Shown piece after piece: positions 22,395 to 25,753 of a DNA stretch of 25,753 nt. Position 1 is the stretch's first letter, and each line of letters begins with the position of its first letter. The stretch is from contig JAEEIS010000049.1 of assembly GCA_016281475.1 (NCBI GenBank), forward strand, positions 1-25,753, given 5' to 3'. A program made the position numbers and the translations under genes. Below the pieces are notes generated by a model. It searched no databases. It was not told where the DNA came from and worked only from the letters and a program-made list of their open reading frames with translations. The DNA comes from Bacteroidales bacterium. GTDB taxonomy: Bacteria; Bacteroidota; Bacteroidia; Bacteroidales; P3.

Positions 22395-23981
22395 CTAGTG
22401 GGCTACGATTCTACCCTGCGGGTGCGCATAGCGACGTTCGTCGACAACACCCCCGAGGTAATCGCGAAGGTACTTTTCCAATGCCTCCACATAGGGACAG
22501 ACGGCAGGATTGACGACCTTGACGTCGGGAAAACGGTGTCCGTCGCCCTGTCTGAGCAGCGTGTAGTCGCAGCCTGCCACACGATAGATACGGGCGGGAT
22601 CCAGTGGCAACCATTGCTGTCGGACCTTGTCAAAGACCGTGACATGCTTCACTCTACGAGCACCTTCGACACGGACGAAGACGCCGTTCTCGTCGCACAC
22701 CACGGTACTGGGCTGCAGGGTGTCCATCTCGTATTTGAGGCCTGCGACATACAGAAAGCCGCCACCCGTCTTAGGGAAATAAAGACAGCCCATTTCCAAC
22801 GCGTCGAGAATGGACTGCCCACTCATCTCAACGAGACAGAGCTTGTTGTCAAACGGGGCAGCGGCATAGAGTTCGCCAAAGCGGAGCTCACCTGCCCGAA
22901 CGTCTTCGCGTATGCCGCCAGAGTTCATCAACGCCAAGTCGGCATCAACCAACGCGAGGAAGGCATCGCAGAAGAAATTGCCCAGCGGGGCATCGTAGCG
23001 GTTGTCCTCGTGCCCTCTGCGATAGAGACGCACAGGGCTGCGACCCACAGGATGATGGGCTATGGAATCGTAGGCCTGTAGGATGGCCCGCAGCGTGTCG
23101 GCAACGGCATTGACGGCAGGCAGCATGGCAGAGGTGGGCAGCAGCTCGCTAGTCGGTCTGCCTCGGCGCGGAATGACCAGTCGTCCGATGTGGCTGAAAC
23201 GGGAACCTGTGGAGGTCCAGAGCACCTCTTTGCCCTCGCGGTCGCGCAACAGGGTGTGCGGGATGACGCTGTGGGAATGGCCGTCGAGCACGATGTCGAC
23301 GCCCGAAGTGGCAGCCACCAGCCGAGGCAGGTCGGAGTCGCCCAAGTGCGACAGCACCACCACGTAGTCAGCACCCTGCCCTCGCACGTCGTCGACACAC
23401 CGCTGCACCAACGAGTCGAGGCTGTTGGGGGAGAAGGTGTAACGCCATGCACCCATGCTGTCTTGGAAGAACATGGGCGTGCTGGACGTGGGGGCCGTGG
23501 GGGTGGTAACACCAATGAATGCCACCTTCACGCCGCCATACTGGTGGATGGCAGCACAAGGGTAGGGATAGGTACCGTCTGCCAACGAGTAGAAATTGCC
23601 ACACAGGACAGCGGCCGACAGTTCCGATATGCGCTGCGACAACGTGTCGATGCCAAAGTCGAACTCGTGGTTGCCCAGGGTGATATAGTCATACCCTACC
23701 GCATTCATAAGCCTAATCAGATAGCGTCCGCGAGAGACGGAGCCGATGGGCGTGCCGGAGAGGAAGTCGCCACAGGAGACCACGGAGACATGGGGCGTGA
23801 GGGTGCGCATCTGGTCGCGCAATGCCGCCATGAGGGGATAGCCCTCGATGGCGCCATGCGGGTCGTTGTCGTAGAGGATGACGATGTCGCCATCGCTGAC
23901 AGAAGCGGGCTGACCCATGACTGCGGACGGCAAAGCCATCCACAGGAAGACAATTAAAAATAGTCGGTTGAGTTTCTTCAT
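22395..23981 (-). CDS. Secreted 5'-nucleotidase / metallophosphatase (UshA-like)
   Basis: A 528-residue exported enzyme that should strip phosphate from nucleotides in the periplasm. Residues 1-23 form a signal peptide (LFLIVFLWMALPSAVMGQ). The N-terminal calcineurin-like domain has all metal motifs: DNDPHG (about 38-43, where TNDxHG is usual), GDFLSGTP, GNHEFDFG, VVLSHLGDSD and DGHSHSVIPH. The C-terminal 5'-nucleotidase domain has LMNSGGIREDV and AAPFDNKLCLVEM, the nucleoside-binding side. Length is normal for the family. The next gene downstream is a nucleoside transporter, which fits nucleotide scavenging. It begins 71 bp after the SIMPL gene, beyond a terminator. Confidence 0.93.
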   Translation of the reverse strand: MKKLNRLFLIVFLWMALPSAVMGQPASVSDGDIVILYDNDPHGAIEGYPLMAALRDQMRTLTPHVSVVSCGDFLSGTPIGSVSRGRYLIRLMNAVGYDYITLGNHEFDFGIDTLSQRISELSAAVLCGNFYSLADGTYPYPCAAIHQYGGVKVAFIGVTTPTAPTSSTPMFFQDSMGAWRYTFSPNSLDSLVQRCVDDVRGQGADYVVVLSHLGDSDLPRLVAATSGVDIVLDGHSHSVIPHTLLRDREGKEVLWTSTGSRFSHIGRLVIPRRGRPTSELLPTSAMLPAVNAVADTLRAILQAYDSIAHHPVGRSPVRLYRRGHEDNRYDAPLGNFFCDAFLALVDADLALMNSGGIREDVRAGELRFGELYAAAPFDNKLCLVEMSGQSILDALEMGCLYFPKTGGGFLYVAGLKYEMDTLQPSTVVCDENGVFVRVEGARRVKHVTVFDKVRQQWLPLDPARIYRVAGCDYTLLRQGDGHRFPDVKVVNPAVCPYVEALEKYLRDYLGGVVDERRYAHPQGRIVAH

Positions 23982-23991
23982 ATTCAGGAAT

Positions 23992-24027
23992 AAAAAAAAG
24001 ACGTGTCACTCGGGTGAATGGCACGTC
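23992..24027 (-). terminator. Intrinsic terminator of the SIMPL-domain gene
   Basis: Minus strand: gacgtg...cacgtc (24022-24027 with 24000-24005) with additional inner pairing (cac/gtg), followed immediately by eight T (23992-23999). A further palindrome, agcacctaggtgct, overlaps the end of the gene at 24040-24053. Confidence 0.8.
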
Positions 24028-24052
24028 GATAATGTTTGTTAGCACCTAGGTG

Positions 24053-24793
24053 CTACTTGACATAGTAGGTCAGGCGCATGTTGATGCTGGCGCGTTTCTT
24101 CTTGGAGGTGGTGTTGAAGGTGCCGCCCCACGAGTAGTCCTCGTCGCTGGAGTTGGGAGCCGTGATTTGGAACACGCCCATGTTGGCAGTCTGCAGACCG
24201 CCCAGACGCGAGCCTGCGCTCTTGGCGATGGTCTGCGCACGGTTGCGGGCATTGTCGGTGGCCTCGGCAAGCATCTCTATCTTGAGGTCGGACAGCTTGG
24301 TATAGTAGTAGCTGAGATTGTTGTAATCCAGCTCAATGCCCTTGTCAAGAAGCTCGCTGATGTTGCGCGAAATCTGCTCCACCTTGTCCACATCGTTGCT
24401 CTCAATCTTGATAGTCTGACGGAGACGGTAGCCCACAAAGGTGTTGTAACTGCGCTGGGCAGCTTGGTCCCAATGGTACTCGGTCTCTTTATCGCAGTCG
24501 ATGGCGAGGAGGTCCATTTCGGAATCGGCGATGCCCTTGCTCTTCAGATAGTCGCGCACGGTGTTGTTGATACTCTTTATTTCAGTGTAGCCCTGCTGCA
24601 TGGTGTTGTTCAGCGTGCTGTAGGAGAGGCGCCACACGATGAGGTCGGAAGTGAAGTCGCGCTCAGCCATGCCAACCACCGAGACGGTCTTAGCGTGACC
24701 ACGGGCTTTGTTGAGATAGTAGCCGCCAATCCACACTGCGCCCACAATGGCTGCGCTGAAGATGATGGCGACAATGACTTTTGTTCGTTTCAT
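24053..24793 (-). CDS. SIMPL (DUF541) domain protein, membrane-anchored
   Basis: A 246-residue envelope protein. The start MKRTKVIVAIIFSAAIVGAV gives a clean signal anchor; an upstream in-frame ATG at 24811 adds only five polar residues (MPTVRN before the second Met). After the anchor, TVSVVGMAERDFTSDLIVW (about 36-54) is the opening strand of the SIMPL/DUF541 fold. The segment AEATDNARNRAQTIAKSAG (about 184-202) is its typical helix, followed by LGGLQTANMGVFQI. The family includes BP26/OMP28-like proteins; its function is not settled. It follows the secreted YD-like gene after 59 bp and is closed by a strong terminator. Confidence 0.88.
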   Translation of the reverse strand: MKRTKVIVAIIFSAAIVGAVWIGGYYLNKARGHAKTVSVVGMAERDFTSDLIVWRLSYSTLNNTMQQGYTEIKSINNTVRDYLKSKGIADSEMDLLAIDCDKETEYHWDQAAQRSYNTFVGYRLRQTIKIESNDVDKVEQISRNISELLDKGIELDYNNLSYYYTKLSDLKIEMLAEATDNARNRAQTIAKSAGSRLGGLQTANMGVFQITAPNSSDEDYSWGGTFNTTSKKKRASINMRLTYYVK

Positions 24794-24852
24794 GTTTCTA
24801 ACTGTCGGCATGATTTAAATTGAAATTGGAGATTGAAAACCTTACATTACAA

Positions 24853-25680
24853 TCAATAGGCGGGGAAAGCTATCTCGCGCTCGATGACCTGATAGGCGAC
24901 GTTGTTGCGATAGATAGTCTGACGTACCCAGTTGTCATCCTCGTCGTACTCGAAGACATAGCTGTGCTTCCAGTTGAGGTGCTCGTCGTAGTTGAACGAG
25001 GAGAGCTCGATGAGGTTGTCGTGGTCGTCGTAGTAATAGGTGGTGAGGGCGACCAGAAAGTCGTCGGCATCGTAGAAACGCCACTCAATACGGTTGCCAT
25101 GGCTATCGTACTTATACAGATAACGCTGCATCAGCTCGCCGTCGCGGTCGTAGAACTCCATCTCGGTGTTGTTGCCCGACGCGTCGTACAGATAGACGCG
25201 CTTCTCGGTCATGGTGCCGTCGGGAGCGAAACTCTGCTCTTCCACCAGACGGTTGTTCTCATAGCGCGAGGTCTCCTTCTTGGTCATGTGCTCACCCATG
25301 AAGACGGTACGCTCGATGCGGTTGCCGTTCTTGTCGTTCAAGTAGGCGGTACGACCGGTCAGTTCCTTGGCGCGGTTGTACTCGTTCCAACCCAGCGCAT
25401 AGCCGTGCACGTCGAAGTAGTAGGAGTACCAAGTATACTCACCATCCTTGGTGCGGTATTTGTCTTGGAAGTTGCCACGCTTGTCGAAGGTGATGGAGTC
25501 GATGCACACCAGCTGGCGACCGCCATTGCGACCACCGTGGATGTCGTAGGTGTACTCAATCACATAGACGGCATTGCCGTTAATGCCCATCTCCTGACGC
25601 GACGATTTGCGAGGCTTGTTGCCGGCAAAAGCGGTTCCCGCCACCAGCAACACCAATGATAAAACGATGTATTTCTTCAT
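24853..25680 (-). CDS. Secreted YD-repeat-like protein, function unknown
   Basis: A 275-residue exported protein: signal peptide MKKYIVLSLVLLVAGTAFAG, then a Tyr/Asp/Asn-rich body made of about 20-residue imperfect repeats. These have the pattern Y-x-Y/F-D-x-x-G/D-N-x-x-E/R, for example YLYDASGNNTEMEFYDRDGE, YKYDSHGNRIEWRFYDADDF and YYYDDHDNLIELSSFNYDEH. This resembles the YD repeats of RHS-type shells but is far too short for a toxin shell, and no toxin domain follows. Such small proteins are frequent in Bacteroidales and have no assigned role. The gene has its own promoter (25714-25721) and may lead into the SIMPL gene. Confidence 0.8.
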   Translation of the reverse strand: MKKYIVLSLVLLVAGTAFAGNKPRKSSRQEMGINGNAVYVIEYTYDIHGGRNGGRQLVCIDSITFDKRGNFQDKYRTKDGEYTWYSYYFDVHGYALGWNEYNRAKELTGRTAYLNDKNGNRIERTVFMGEHMTKKETSRYENNRLVEEQSFAPDGTMTEKRVYLYDASGNNTEMEFYDRDGELMQRYLYKYDSHGNRIEWRFYDADDFLVALTTYYYDDHDNLIELSSFNYDEHLNWKHSYVFEYDEDDNWVRQTIYRNNVAYQVIEREIAFPAY

Positions 25681-25713
25681 CTTAACTAATATTATACACT
25701 ATAAAAGACGTTG

Positions 25714-25721
25714 CAAAGATA
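25714..25721 (-). promoter_or_regulatory. -7 box of the YD-like protein gene
   Basis: The minus strand reads TATCTTTG within aaagttgTATCTTTGcaacg, a strong match to the Bacteroidetes -7 box, 34 bp before the start at 25680. No clear -33 TTTG. Confidence 0.6.
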
Positions 25722-25753
25722 CAACTTTTTCTGCAATAGTAACGATGTCTTTA

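Noticed and set aside
1..25753. tRNA and rRNA genes
   Set aside because: I saw no cloverleaf-like sequence with a T-arm GTTCRANNC in a suitable context and no rRNA-like stretch.

Overview
The window looks like a chromosome segment from a member of the order Bacteroidales. The signs are several promoters with the Bacteroidetes -7 box TAnnTTTG, weak or absent Shine-Dalgarno sequences, an Oar-like TonB-dependent receptor with a carboxypeptidase-regulatory N-domain, a PorE-like OmpA/beta-propeller protein, and an orphan type IX secretion (T9SS) C-terminal tail. Every gene I support is on the minus strand, so transcription runs from high to low coordinates. I cannot assign a genus.

Housekeeping flanks. 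Positions 1-1160 hold most of an NADP-type glutamate dehydrogenase (its C-terminus lies outside the window), then an alpha/beta hydrolase (1373-2182). A compact four-gene run follows (7860 down to 2280): a YitT-family membrane protein, a GT4 glycosyltransferase, a small secreted protein and the 918-residue PorE-like protein. The other flank (17582-25680) has an Oar-like TonB receptor, a nucleoside:H+ symporter-like MFS protein, a secreted 5'-nucleotidase (together a plausible nucleotide-scavenging group), a SIMPL-domain protein and a secreted tyrosine-rich YD-like protein.

Accessory island (about 8.0-17.1 kb). An AT-richer segment lies between two inverted copies of a composite palindromic repeat (8005-8139 and 16868-17126). 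Next to the left copy is an intact DUF4143-type AAA ATPase (8326-9624) with 32-bp repeats in its promoter. Then comes a debris zone (9640-10550): a shrunken insertion sequence with 26-bp inverted ends, a 21-codon fragment of a second ATPase gene with its own 32-bp promoter repeats, and the T9SS tail.

The core is a tightly packed five-gene operon, read 16283 to 10554: (1) a coiled-coil protein with a C-terminal DarT-like (DUF4433) DNA ADP-ribosyltransferase domain; (2) a 218-residue protein of the DUF6939 type with a NADAR-like residue pattern; (3) a ZorA/MotA-like proton-channel subunit with a long helical tail; (4) a ZorB/MotB-like OmpA-type partner; (5) a 532-residue membrane-anchored protein I do not recognise. 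Known Zorya anti-phage systems pair ZorAB with nucleases or helicases. Here the ZorAB motor is linked to a DNA-modifying toxin and its likely reversal enzyme, which I read as a candidate new Zorya-like defence type. The operon is preceded by a roughly 400-nt leader with its own -7 box, strong hairpins and two terminator-like stems before the first start codon. This suggests a structured RNA or an attenuator.

All function calls rest on motifs read by eye. No database search was possible.
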